22,695 bases of DNA, taken from the NCBI GenBank assembly GCA_033557675.1, contig JAWQRM010000435.1, forward strand, positions 1 to 22,695, read 5' to 3'. This document shows positions 1-8,994 of this stretch, one piece after another. Numbering within the stretch: the stretch's first letter is position 1; each line of letters starts with the position of its first letter. The stretch comes from Coptodactyla brooksi (lineage: Eukaryota > Arthropoda > Insecta > Coleoptera > Scarabaeidae). The position numbers were made by a program, and so were the translations under genes. The notes below the pieces were generated by a model, which did no database searches, had not been told where the DNA came from, and was given only the letters and a program-made list of their open reading frames with translations.

Positions 1-674
1 TTTGTAGTATGACACATTTACTTGATTTGGGCAAGTACGATACAAGAGTTGTGTCCGAGGTAAAGGCAAATCGAAAAGAAAAATTTTCCCGTCCTTTGGT
101 TTGCAAAAGTTCTGGGGGAATTCTTGCTCACACATATTCGTCTATTAGTCATCGAATGAAGTAACTAGGACGCATAGGCGAGCGGAGAAAAGTTAAACCT
201 TGGAGAATTATGGAACGGACGCCGATTGATCCAAGAAGAAGGGGATAAATGTTCAGGAGGTAGGACTCGGTCATAGAGGATCTAAGAAAGTTACAGGCCC
301 TGAACAGGAAGATGGCGTGCAAGAATAGGAAAGCATGGGTGGAAATCAAATAAGAAATTGTGATGCTCCAGAAAAACTTTTTTGGTTTGTGTCCAAAGAA
401 TTCATTACATGGAAAATAAAAATGATGTGTTATGTTCATCCAAATACATAAAAAAATAAATATTCTATGTTTTATTATTGGTAGTGGAAATATTTGTTTG
501 TACCAAAAATGTGCCAAAAAAGAATAATATATGCTTTAGCGAATTAATTAAGCTAGTTAAGCCGTACCTAGACATGTAAAAATATACTTTAGAAGAGGAA
601 GGTAGAGAAGACGTTTCGACACTAAGGAAAATTAGAAAACTTATTTTTATTTATTTTCTGCATTTTATTTATAG
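1..674. other. AT-rich flank, no gene recognised
   Basis: Both strands have frequent stops. The only longer open frame (reverse strand, 149-517) has hydrophobic low-complexity composition and no recognisable motif. I see no repeat ends here. The stretch ends in a pyrimidine-rich run and a TTTATAG at 668-674, which could be a splice acceptor for a 5' untranslated exon reaching into the first coding exon. Confidence 0.4.
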
Positions 675-937
675 ATGGAACAGGAAAGGTCTATTCGAGT
701 GTCGCGTAGCTTTACACTATAGAATATCTATTTCCAGCGCGTGTTATTATTGTACCAGTGAGATAATATGGAGAGAGTAAAGACTCTTCCGACACTGTAT
801 ACGCCCACCATGCTTAGCTGTAGAATGTTAATTTGGTTACAGGGATGTCGACTAATGAGATAGGAAGGAGGTGACCGATGAGGACTTACAGTGCGCGTCG
901 AAGATGTGACGCTCGCAGTTGAAACCGATTGGTTACG

Positions 938-1092
938 ATGAGGTCGCCTGAGCGCAAAAACGGGCCGCGTACAGAAAGAGAGCTCCAAGAGGAACTAGCT
1001 CTGAAGTACCTGTCGCCAGGTGCTTTTACCATCCTGTCTCCGCAAGACTACGGAGTCGGTCCGGATCCACCATCTGCACCAGCACAATACAG
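938..1092 (+). CDS. first visible coding exon of a large SxIP-containing gene
   Basis: This is an open stretch of 51 codons plus two bases, starting MRSPERKNG and ending in PSAPAQY plus the first two bases of an Arg codon. It ends at AG|GTAAAT, a good splice donor. An in-frame TGA at 920-922 with no usable acceptor before the ATG makes 938 the natural start, and the ATG has A at -3. The sequence around it is richer in CpG than the AT-rich surroundings. The donor phase (two bases of the codon left) matches the acceptor at 8995, rebuilding an Arg codon, and this phase match is the main reason for joining the two exons. The peptide is charged at the start (RTERELQEEL) and then Pro/Gly-rich, and no known domain is visible. 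It may be an alternative first exon. The 5' untranslated boundary is unresolved; a possible acceptor at 673-674 would place untranslated sequence from 675. Confidence 0.6.
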
Positions 1093-1449
1093 GTAAATCA
1101 CAATTTCATTATCAATTTGTTAATATTAATACACAGACCATTTCTATTCTGCAAAACAAAAGAACAGTAAAAGATGCCTATGACTTATCTTGTAGTTGAC
1201 AGCCAACGTGTTAAAGGAGATAAAAAATACTCAAGAAGATGGGTTTTACTGGTTAAATATTGTATAAAGCTATTTTCAGATTTTTTCATATGTTATTATT
1301 ATTTTATATTTCTGTTACTGCATTAATTTTTAAGTTATACTAGCAATATTTAATTTATTTATGTAGGTTATTTACTAAGCAATGCCAGAAATTTCGGTGA
1401 ATGTTTTCAAAGGTTAATTTGAAAACAATGCGCCTATATAATAATTTCG

Positions 1450-1800
1450 TTGTAATGCTTGTTGGGGACAAGCTAAAGTAGTTTGCAGCCGTCCTTTATG
1501 ACAAAGTTTTGCCTTAGTAACATGAGTAACCTAATAAGAATTTCCTTCCTCCGCCAACACAGCAGATTCAAAACAAGTCTGCATTGCTTGGAAAACATTA
1601 AGAGTTTCTACTTTCAACTCATTGGAGGAGTTTTTAACGGAATCGATCAGTCCATTGATTCTATTCGACAAAGCTCTATGTTGCAAAGGCTGCATAGAAT
1701 TAAAGAAACTGAGACTCATTAATATCAGAACTAATTGGCGGTTGTAATTTAAGCTGAATAGATCGACCACTTTTAGACCCTTCTGTTATAGTCTTTATCA
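1450..1800 (-). pseudogene. degenerate protein-like frame, family unknown
   Basis: On the reverse strand two adjacent frames read as ordinary soluble protein. One runs through TITEGSKSGRSIQLKLQPP to a stop. The next runs through NRINGLIDSVKNSSNELK and VETLNVFQAMQTCFESAV, with a further readable stretch after a stop near 1531. The composition (amphipathic, few low-complexity runs) is unlike the noise around it. It suggests the frameshifted remains of a transposon protein or a retrocopy. I do not recognise the family and it may be chance. Confidence 0.25.
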
Positions 1801-1914
1801 TTTTGGTATGAATAGGATTTTGCATTATCTTGTTATACACATATATGTTATGTGCTTAACTAACGCGTAATTTAGAATTAATAGTATTTCATTTTTAAGA
1901 ATCACTTTCTTATA

Positions 1915-1963
1915 CAGTGCGAGGATAAAATCTCGTACCATAGCACTTTTAAGCCGCACCCGC
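1915..1963 (+). repeat. left terminal inverted repeat of the DD41D element
   Basis: This 49-bp arm matches the reverse complement of 3341-3389 with three mismatches. The outer bases CAGTG are typical of Tc1-like ends, and TA precedes it at 1913-1914. Confidence 0.92.
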
Positions 1964-1987
1964 AATTCGTGGATATTTGCCAGTAGC

Positions 1988-3029
1988 ATAGTCAAAGTGA
2001 GACGCAAAAACTATTTTTCTGTACGCATTAGAGAAAAATTACAACTTATCAAGTGGTATTACGGTAGCAGGTCTACTAGTGATTGCCACGATTTATTCGT
2101 ACAATCTTTTACAGAAAGGTCCGCTTCCGCTAGACAAACTATTATCAAACTTATTCAGAAGTTTGAGAAAAGTTATAGTCTCAAGCAGTGTACAAAATAC
2201 CACTTAAGGGGGCGCTCACCTGGAAAAGTCGAAGAGAAAGTAAGAAGGGACGAAATGATTTGTACTGCTGTGGAAGCAAACAACACAAAATCATCCAAAT
2301 GTATTAGCAGGGAATTGAGAGTGGGCAGTAAAACTGTACGGGGTGTTTTGCACGTCTACAAGAGCTATAAAGTCGGTAAAAGTCTAGAGATTTGTTGGAA
2401 GGATGGAGTTTTGTGAGCGAGTAATGGAAAAGGCAAATGAGGGCGAAAACTTTATTCAAAATATTGTTTTCACCGATGGATCTACTTTGTCATTGGATGG
2501 AAAACACAATCCTGCTGTTGTTCATTATTGGTCTCGAAAAAATTTGCATAAAAGTTTTCCTGTTCGTACTCAATATCCGCAAACACTGAATTGTTTGGAC
2601 TGGAATTCTTGGTGACCACCTACTAGGCCCTTTTCTTATTAATGGGATCTTAACTTCCCGGAAATACGTAGAATTGTTAGATACGCAAATACTTCCTGCT
2701 ATCCGGAACATTGCCGGAATAGACCTGGCTGGTGTTTGGTATCAGCAAGACGGCTGCCCGGCATACATTGCGGCTATAGTGAAAGAATTTTTCACAAATT
2801 CATTTTCTAATCGCACTGTGAGTGGGGAAAGAGATATTAAATGGCCAGCGAAATCTCTAGATTTGTACACAAACGACATTTTTTTTGTGGAGCTCCTTGA
2901 AACAGGCCGAGTACGGCCACGAGCGAGCAGAAAATCTGGATGCTCTGACAGTTAAAATAATAGAAACAGCTAACCTTCTCACACAAAGCACTTGAAGTGC
3001 GTTGTGATGTTAGAAGGAATTTTTATTAG
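1988..3029 (+). pseudogene. Tc1/mariner DDE transposase, frameshifted
   Basis: The transposase would bind the inverted repeats and cut and paste the element at TA sites. The N-terminal part (about 1988-2400) carries a helix-turn-helix-like stretch (REKLQLIKWYYGS). The catalytic part shows the first aspartate in VFTDGS (near 2475), then HYWSRKN and KSFPVRTQYPQ. The frame then slips, and GDHLLGPFLINGIL, WYQQDGCPA (second aspartate) and LDLYTNDIFF (third) follow. There are 41 residues between the second and third aspartates. Frame changes occur near 2400, 2600, 2885 and 2990, and the start codon position reads ATA at 1988. All three aspartates survive, but no full-length protein can be made. The last readable frame stops at 3027-3029. 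Confidence 0.88.
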
Positions 3030-3340
3030 AGATAAGGTTATTGTTTGGCATCTCAGGGCGCCCTATTTAAGCCGCTACTGTATTTTTTTTTATGTTCAAA
3101 TGGGGTTTTAAGAATTTATTTTATTTTAGAATGCTTTTTTATATTTCTTTTATAAGAATAGATATATGTTCCTTCTGTGCAATCAACATTTAATGCCAAT
3201 ATAATTTAAAAGGATATATTTCTAAGATATACGTAAGTAAAAGAGCACTAGCTAGTACGATACACTACCATCGACGTGCCAAACGCGACTGACTTTGCCG
3301 CTAACCGTTCAACAACGCAGAGCCACCCCCACTACGTATT

Positions 3341-3389
3341 GCGTGTGCGGCTTAAAAGTACTGTGGTACGAGATTTTATCCTCGCACTG
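3341..3389 (-). repeat. right terminal inverted repeat of the DD41D element
   Basis: This is the partner of the arm at 1915-1963, with TA following at 3390-3391. The two arms together define the exact borders of the element. Confidence 0.92.
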
Positions 3390-3763
3390 TATACTGCTGC
3401 AGTACTGCTGAATATTTTTTATTAACAATGTTTTTTTAGTTTCTTTTTCCAACTGCACTTAGCCGTCTCCTAATAAACGATAGCCATACGATCATAACGT
3501 GATCTTGTTACAACTGCCATAAATATCACTTTTGTTATAAAGTGTTTGCTTTTGCATGTTATATGAGATCGTTTGTCATTTAACATTATGTAATAAGAAC
3601 GTGTTGTTTACGTTAAGTGAAACCATTTATCATCAATATTAACATAATTATGGAAATTTAGTCTGGCTAACTTATTTTCATTTATTACGAAAGGTTTGAC
3701 TATAGAAGATATGCGCTTATTTTCGTTTCCTATGCTGAAGGCATTATTTTGCCTTGGTCGCTT
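3390..3763. other. intronic sequence, nothing recognised
   Basis: AT-rich sequence with no coding frame, no clear repeat ends and no splice-site pair that I can support. Confidence 0.4.
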
Positions 3764-3874
3764 CTGATAATGCTGACATGGTCGGCGAAACGTGCATTAA
3801 GCAAATAAACTGTTCGAGTTTGGTGTAGTGGTGGCATTGTTCTACTTTACTACTAAGAAAACGGTTCCAAAATC
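3764..3874 (+). repeat. dispersed repeat copy A: hammerhead-like core plus tRNA-like boxes
   Basis: The core reads CTGATAA (3764-3770), then a 6-bp stem GCTGAC / GTCGGC (one wobble pair) with loop ATG, then GAAACGTGC. This is the order of a hammerhead ribozyme core (CUGAUGA, stem II, GAAA) with one changed base in the first motif. About 25 bases later comes TGGTGTAGTGG (3821-3831), close to a Pol III A box, and GGTTCCAAAATC (3863-3874), close to a B box. The stretch from the core through the A box and on to about 3855 is shared with 7162-7255. No good cleavage triplet with pairing stem I and stem III was found, so I expect it to be inactive. Confidence 0.5.
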
Positions 3875-4690
3875 TACAAGTCTAACTTTCAGTAGTCATG
3901 TTAAGTTTATTGAGTGTACCATAGACTTAAGATGTTGTTTAACACGAAATAAGTTTAACACGAGATTTTCCATGTTCCCTATTGACCCATCCTATAAAGT
4001 AATCATTCCTTCAGCAAGGAAAAGTAAAAGAGATTCATTGCTTACCTGGTTGTGTTAATGTGTAATTTGGCTAAACTAGTTTCAATTAATCATAAATAAT
4101 CATCTTCAGAAGCCATTGCAAATTTATGTTGTGTAATTTTTATGAAACTGTTGTTATGAGAGTTATACACTTTTCTTAGAAAATTAAGTTGGTGTACATG
4201 AGGCACAGATAAATTAAGGAAAAGGAAAAATAATCCCGCAACTTTGAGCGTTAGTTAGGAAGCAGTCTGTGCATCCTAATGCAGAAACGTTTCCTAACTG
4301 CATTTTTTATTAAGTTCAGGATGAATTAATTTCTATTTACGACCCAAATTCCATCTAAATAATACAGTAACAAAAATTTGCTTGCCTTAGGAGTTTCATT
4401 TTCCAATGGAGTCGTCATACTTCAGAACCAATCTATAAATCAACAGTCAAAAACAGTTTAAATGAAATTAGATTACCTGCAAATATTGAAAGGATGCGAT
4501 TTTCATCCGCTAATGTCAATTTAATCTGAAAGGCATAGACAAATATCTATTTCCAACCTATGAAAAACATTCTGAATAGGATGGAGCATCACAAATGAAC
4601 GGCCTGTCAACTAATTTTACGACATTGGATACTTGTATATGGCTATTCGAAAAATTGGATTTGCAACAACAGGGCAATGCGCAAACTTAA
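3875..4690. other. intronic sequence with one weak inverted repeat
   Basis: No gene or mobile element is recognised. AGTTAGGAA (4253-4261) and TTCCTAACT (4291-4299) form a 9-bp inverted repeat, too short to interpret. Confidence 0.35.
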
Positions 4691-4725
4691 CGTAGATAAC
4701 ATGAAACGATTTCACGTTATCTGCG
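4691..4725. repeat. local hairpin, 16-bp arms, 3-base loop
   Basis: Arms at 4691-4706 (CGTAGATAACATGAAA) and 4710-4725 pair with two transition differences, both still G-U compatible in RNA. No surrounding element explains it. Confidence 0.75.
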
Positions 4726-5714
4726 ATAAGATGACGTGGTAATGTCATCATAATACTCTAGTTGTTTGATTTCAAAAGGGTTTTAATATATGTATTATTA
4801 TCAAGAAGTGTCCCTCTTTTTCTACTCTTACAAATCTAATTTTAAGATTTATTTTTCTATACACTTTTTCAACAGTTCTCTTTTAAAGCTTTGAACATGT
4901 GGTACGTTATGAAATTAAGAAAAAAGTACTGTCTTTAACATGTCAAACTTGATCCCTAATGTTATTTAAAAGATATATTTGTCTTTTATATCAAGAACAA
5001 TACACTTGAATAAAATAAAATTGAATAAATTACAGATAATAATACTTAAAATCTTCTCTCATGCGTTTAATGGAAGAATTGTCTTTCGCTACCATCTTTC
5101 ATGATTTCAAACAGTTTATATAGCTTTTCTTTCTGAAGCTTTACAACATTTTCTTAATAAAAGAATTTTAATTTATTAAGTTTTTTTAAATGTGAGTATA
5201 AAATGCGATTGCCTTTATTTCTGTTAACATCTACTTTTCTTTTCAGGAGAATAAATACCTGATTCAATGTACTTTATTATTTTAAATAATAAACAAAGCC
5301 ATGAAAGAAAAAAACATTTTTTTAAACTAAGAACAATATTATGGCTAAATTCTTTTATCTCCCTAGAAATTTTTATAATGTGGTACATCTCTTGTGTATA
5401 AATTAGGATTTTCCCGAAAAATGTCATAATGTTCAATTAATCTTCTTCCTCATTACTGGCTTAAGATTTCTTTCTTCCTCGGCAGTTTTTTTGCATTTTG
5501 CAAAGTGTTTAATTGATATATCCAATCATGACCCGAAATTCAGCGAAACGCCAATAGCAATGCGATTAAAGTGATGTGAATTATTGTTTAATTATTAACT
5601 ATCATAAACATTACGTTACTGTATCGAAGGTAAAGCAAATCATTTGACCTGTTTTGTTGAAAGACATATTTGAAAGAAAATCCCTAATACCGCACAGCGG
5701 ATCGGACGCGGTGC
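4726..5714. other. intronic AT-rich sequence, nothing recognised
   Basis: No long open frame with protein-like composition and no repeat ends. The short reverse-strand frame at 5224-5436 is low-complexity. Confidence 0.4.
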
Positions 5715-6150
5715 ACAACTTAAGTAACGAGACTGATTCATTCATTTTTTTTATTCGAATAAAATTACAATTCAGTATTGTCTTCCTCAAAATAACTTGG
5801 TTGGGAAGCCACGCAGCGCGTGAGGCGGTTCTTCCAACCCTCATAGAAGTGCTAAAAGACGGATACTGGAGTAGTGTTCAGCTGCTCGATTACAGCCATT
5901 TGAATGTTTTCGAGTGTCTCAAAATGGCGTTCCTTGAGGTGATTTTTCAATCTCGGGAAGAGAAAAAGTCACGAGCACTCAAGGCAGGTGAATAAGGAGG
6001 TTCAAAAGCCACAAGAGTGTTTTTACTGGTCAAAAGCCCGTTTACTGAAATTGCTGTGACAAGGCGTATTATCGAGATGCAACACTCAGGTTTTCTTAAT
6101 GTTTGGTCTCGCACGCATGACCTTTTTTCATTTTTAAAGTTTCTCAAGGC
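5715..6150 (-). pseudogene. mariner (DD34D) transposase C-terminal remnant
   Basis: Read on the reverse strand this gives the C-terminal third of a mariner transposase: LHLDNTPCH (second aspartate), NGLLTSKNTLVAFEPPYSP, ARDFF (third aspartate), then in another frame LKNHLKERHFETLENIQ, and finally FYEGWKNRL and SYFEEDN before a stop at 5765-5767. Allowing for the frameshift after the HLDN motif, 34 residues separate the two aspartates, the mariner spacing. There are at least two frameshifts and an internal stop (near 5850). The 5' two-thirds of the gene is absent. The left end near 5715 is only approximate, set by sequence after the stop that looks like a decayed inverted repeat. Confidence 0.82.
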
Positions 6151-6560
6151 GAATCACTTGTTCACCTAACGTCCTTTCAACTCTCCCCTTCCCAGTGTTG
6201 GCAGATCGGACGCTACGTTGCCAGTTTCATTATTTAATTTACACACCTCGTAGGTGGGGATTTATTCCTGTTCAGATTTAATGTTGCTACCTCGCTTGCT
6301 CTCAGGTATGATCTGATATGTCATATTTCCATTGAGTATACTCCTATACTCTGCCGCTCACTGACAGTTACTTTCCATCAAATAGCAACTACGTAATATA
6401 TAGTAATATTTCTGCGTTTTATAACTATTAAAATATTATTAAATAATAAAATTTTATTGCTTAATAATACAATGACGTCACACATTCTTGACGCTCTGGT
6501 ATTTTTCGAAACAGCTTTTCATTGCTTTTGATGTAGCTGGTATAAAATACCGCATATATT
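6151..6560. other. intronic sequence, nothing recognised
   Basis: AT-rich, with no coding frame. The phrase AGCTTTTCATTGCT at 6523-6536 recurs at 7147-7160, so parts of this stretch may belong to the same repeat family as the foldback further right. Confidence 0.3.
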
Positions 6561-6699
6561 CTTGTGGTACTTCATTCTTTTTCTTGCAAGTGTATACTGT
6601 TCAATTATTCAGTCGCTTCTGCAAACACTGCACATTTTTTACCATAATGTAGGATTACTTTCGGGTTCCTTGCTACACCACCTCATATCCATCTTTCTA
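6561..6699 (+). repeat. dispersed repeat R2, copy 1
   Basis: This stretch matches 14281-14398 in the same orientation. Both share TTCATTCTTTTTCTTGCAAG followed by TGTATA, a central CATTTTTT, and then a block like GGTTCCTTGCTACACCACCT with CATCTTTCTA after it. One copy has about 20 extra bases in the middle. No terminal repeats or protein motif identify the family. Confidence 0.7.
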
Positions 6700-7069
6700 A
6701 CGTATTCAATGTGTTGTGCTGTATACAAATTCGTTCCACAATTATGGACACTAATTTATTATCTAAATATTTATCAAAATAAAATAAGACGCCTTATATA
6801 GGCATGCCAATTTGTTGACCCGGATTTTCACAAAAATTAAATGGTGCTCTAATACTTTCTCACGAACCCTATTGAGAATTCTTATTTTGGACCTCTCCTT
6901 CTGATGCACTCCCTCTGTAAAGATCACCTTCAAATTCACTTGCACTACAAAAATTCTGTTCTGATTCATTTTCGGTGTAAAAATGATTTCCGGAACTGCT
7001 ACTTTTGCTAAAGTTGAAGTTTGATACCTTTGGCTTTGCGACAAAGTAAAACTGAAGTCACTACGCCAA

Positions 7070-7110
7070 AATATGAAAAACAGATGCTTTTTGCATCTGT
7101 TTTTCATATT
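7070..7110. repeat. perfect hairpin, 18-bp arms, T5 loop
   Basis: AATATGAAAAACAGATGC at 7070-7087 is perfectly complementary to 7093-7110, separated by five T residues. Confidence 0.95.
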
Positions 7111-7126
7111 GAAAACAATGAAAAAC

Positions 7127-7160
7127 AGCAATGAAAAACAACTGATAGCTTTTCATTGCT
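7127..7160. repeat. perfect 11-bp inverted repeat
   Basis: AGCAATGAAAA at 7127-7137 pairs with TTTTCATTGCT at 7150-7160, loop 12 bases. It lies directly before the hammerhead-like core, where stem I of a type I hammerhead would sit. Confidence 0.9.
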
Positions 7161-7161
7161 C

Positions 7162-7255
7162 GTGATGATGCTAACTTGGTTAACGAAACGTGCGCAGAGC
7201 ATACGTTTTTCATATTTTGGCGTAGTGGTGACTTCGTTTTTACTTTGCTACTTTT
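7162..7255 (+). repeat. dispersed repeat copy B: hammerhead-like core plus A-box-like sequence
   Basis: The core reads GTGATGA (7162-7168; one base different from CTGATGA), then GCTAAC / GTTAAC flanking TTG as stem II, then GAAACGTGCGC. TGGCGTAGTGG (7218-7228) fits the Pol III A-box consensus, and GCGTTCGTTAG just downstream is a poor B-box candidate. The arrangement and spacing match copy A at 3764. Stem I could be the inverted repeat just upstream, but there is no GUH triplet where cleavage would occur, so it is probably dead. Confidence 0.5.
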
Positions 7256-7878
7256 GCGTTCGTTAGAACGTATTTTAAACGTATTTCTGAAATACGATTG
7301 AAGAACAGATAATACAGATTTCTTCGCCTTTTAGTGTGTAAAACTAAATGTAGTAATAAAAACTATTTTTTCAATTTATTTTTATGTCACTTTCCCTATC
7401 TTATTTTGATAACTGACGAAATCGGTTTTGCAAAAGTCCAAAATAAAACTATTTTGGAATCTTACAAGAATCATCTTGTAATGAACTAGAGATTACTAAT
7501 GGCGTCAGCACTAGCTTTCAAGCTTGTTGTTTCTTTCTACATATACAGTTAGGTGTGGTAGAGAATCAATGGATTATACAAGAATCGGAAAGTCTGACTA
7601 TGGTATGGTTGTGCTAAATGATGTAAATGAATGAATTATGCAAATTTATTTTTTCTGGTTATATACTAAAAGAATATAATTACAATTTTAAGAGGGTTAA
7701 AATTATGATTATTAAAGGGATTAATGTTGGAAAATTTCTTAAAACCCCATTATTGTATCAGCATAAACATGCGTATGAAATACGTTTCTCAAATGATTAA
7801 ATTACAGTTGTGAGTTTGGAATTTTCGACTTCGCAGCAAAGTTAAACAATTGTAACCAAAACTGGAGAATGCATGTTG
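7256..7878. other. intronic sequence, nothing recognised
   Basis: AT-rich sequence with no coding frame or repeat ends that I can support. Confidence 0.35.
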
Positions 7879-7911
7879 GGCGCACGTTTCACTAAGGAAG
7901 TGACATCAGCG
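7879..7911 (-). repeat. hammerhead-like core, copy C
   Basis: On the reverse strand this reads GCGCTGATGT, then ACT / AGT flanking TCCTT, then GAAACGTGCGC. The downstream sequence loosely resembles that of copy B (a TTTTGG and later ACTTTGCTGC). Stem II is only three to four pairs and the last base of CUGAUGA is changed. Confidence 0.35.
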
Positions 7912-8232
7912 CTGATGAAGGACTAACTAATAACTGACTGGTTATGCTATTTATACTAAAAGAAGGCGACACCTAATTGCTTCTTAATTGATTTTGCGCA
8001 GCTAATAGGAAACAACTGAGTGTTTCCATACCTTACCCTCCTAACCTTTAATTACATAATTTCTCCCTGTACAGCATTTTCCGTCCTCGTCGTTTTTAGT
8101 CTAAGGGTAGAGACTCCCTACTCTTTAGAAATTGCCAACCCGTACATCGTTTCCTTATTCCTACCATACCTATATTGTTGGTTTGGACCTGTGATTTCGT
8201 AGCAAGCAAAATAGGAAATTAACTGCTCGACG

Positions 8233-8264
8233 GACGTTTCGCTGACCATGTTAGCACCATCGGG
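8233..8264 (-). repeat. hammerhead-like core, copy D
   Basis: On the reverse strand this reads CCGATGG, then GCTAAC / GTCAGC flanking ATG, then GAAACGTCC. The stem and loop match copies A and B almost base for base, which shows common origin. Both changed bases in the first motif are single transitions from CTGATGA. Confidence 0.45.
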
Positions 8265-8994
8265 AACAACAAGAGACAAGGGACTTTTGACCGTACTTTA
8301 AGTGAGCCAAGTGCTCTTTGAACTTAATTTTGATGGACCTCCTAGTGTGCCTATCATACTTTTTATCACAACCATTCCAACTAACTTGTATATTCCACTT
8401 TCTTCAACATGTCTATGTTATGTTTTGAATTACCTAACTGTTTTTAACCTACTTTTATAGAAAATCATAGGGAAACCCTTAGTGTAATAAAAAGTTCATC
8501 TTATTTACATCACCTTATTTCTTTGTTGATGCGTTTTGATGCAAAACATTTAACATTGTTAAGTACTATATGTGCATTGAATATATGGCAAAATTACTAT
8601 AGCTTAAAACCTTATTTTGAGTTCTCTTTTATTATTTTAAATAGCTATGTATTTAAATATTGTAAATTTATAATATTTGTCTCTGTAATATATAACATGA
8701 GGGAAACATGTGATAGACGTGAAGGTGATCAAAGACATTAAACAAATATTGACAAAGGCCTCTCTTAAAGAAAGAAGGTATAATATATATATGTTCGGAA
8801 CAAGAACGAAAGAACATGCAAAAAATATTTCAAACGTGCATGAATGCAAAGTATTGTCAAATACTTGTTACGCAAAACGAGTATTGGCATTTTTCAAATA
8901 AAAAAATCTTATTGTAAACTATCTAAAAAGTTGTACGATAGCTTAATGGAAGAACTAACTATCACTTATTTTTCTATTACTCTTTGTTGAACAG
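8265..8994. other. 3' end of intron 1, no other feature
   Basis: AT-rich. A short frame at 8710-8901 has no start context, splice signal or recognisable motif. The last 30 bases give a pyrimidine-rich tract and the acceptor AG at 8993-8994. Confidence 0.45.

Larger units (their letters stand above)
1915..3389 (+). mobile_element. Tc1/mariner-superfamily transposon, DD41D type, inactive
   Basis: This 1475-bp element begins CAGTGCGAGG and ends CCTCGCACTG. It is flanked by TA at 1913-1914 and 3390-3391, the target duplication of the Tc1/mariner superfamily. Terminal inverted repeats of 49 bp differ at only three positions, and weaker pairing continues several bases inward. One decayed transposase gene lies inside in the + orientation. 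The second and third catalytic aspartates are 41 residues apart, a spacing known from the DD41D lineage of the superfamily. Well-preserved ends with a broken gene suggest an old element that could have been mobilised in trans while its ends lasted. Confidence 0.9.
7042..7247. repeat. nested foldback element
   Basis: Outer arms 7042-7080 and 7206-7247 are reverse complements apart from one 3-base indel and about one substitution. Each contains GGCGTAGTG beside TTTTTCATATTTT. Within it sit a perfect hairpin (7070-7110) and another perfect 11-bp inverted repeat (7127-7137 with 7150-7160). The right half carries a hammerhead-like core. The structure looks like a repeat copy that gained an inverted partial duplicate. 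Confidence 0.75.
1093..8994 (+). other. intron between the two coding exons
   Basis: The intron runs from GTAAAT at 1093 to a pyrimidine-rich acceptor ending TTGTTGAACAG at 8984-8994. At 7.9 kb it is long and full of mobile-element remains on both strands, annotated separately. No further exon with matching phase and good splice sites stood out inside it, but a small exon could be missed by eye. Confidence 0.55.

Noticed and set aside
149..517. 122-codon open frame on the reverse strand
   Set aside because: Hydrophobic, Phe/Ile/His-rich composition from AT-rich DNA, no motif, no splice or start context.
728..988. Open frame antisense to the first coding exon
   Set aside because: It is the shadow of the CpG-richer exon on the opposite strand; the forward frame has the phase-matched donor.
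3828..4058. 76-codon forward frame
   Set aside because: Starts inside the dispersed repeat copy A and has no recognisable protein motif.
6763..7131. 122-codon reverse frame
   Set aside because: Overlaps the foldback repeat; its sequence is low-complexity basic/hydrophobic and shows no domain.
8710..8901. 63-codon frame near the 3' end of intron 1
   Set aside because: Reads somewhat protein-like, but has no splice signals, family match or upstream promoter sign.
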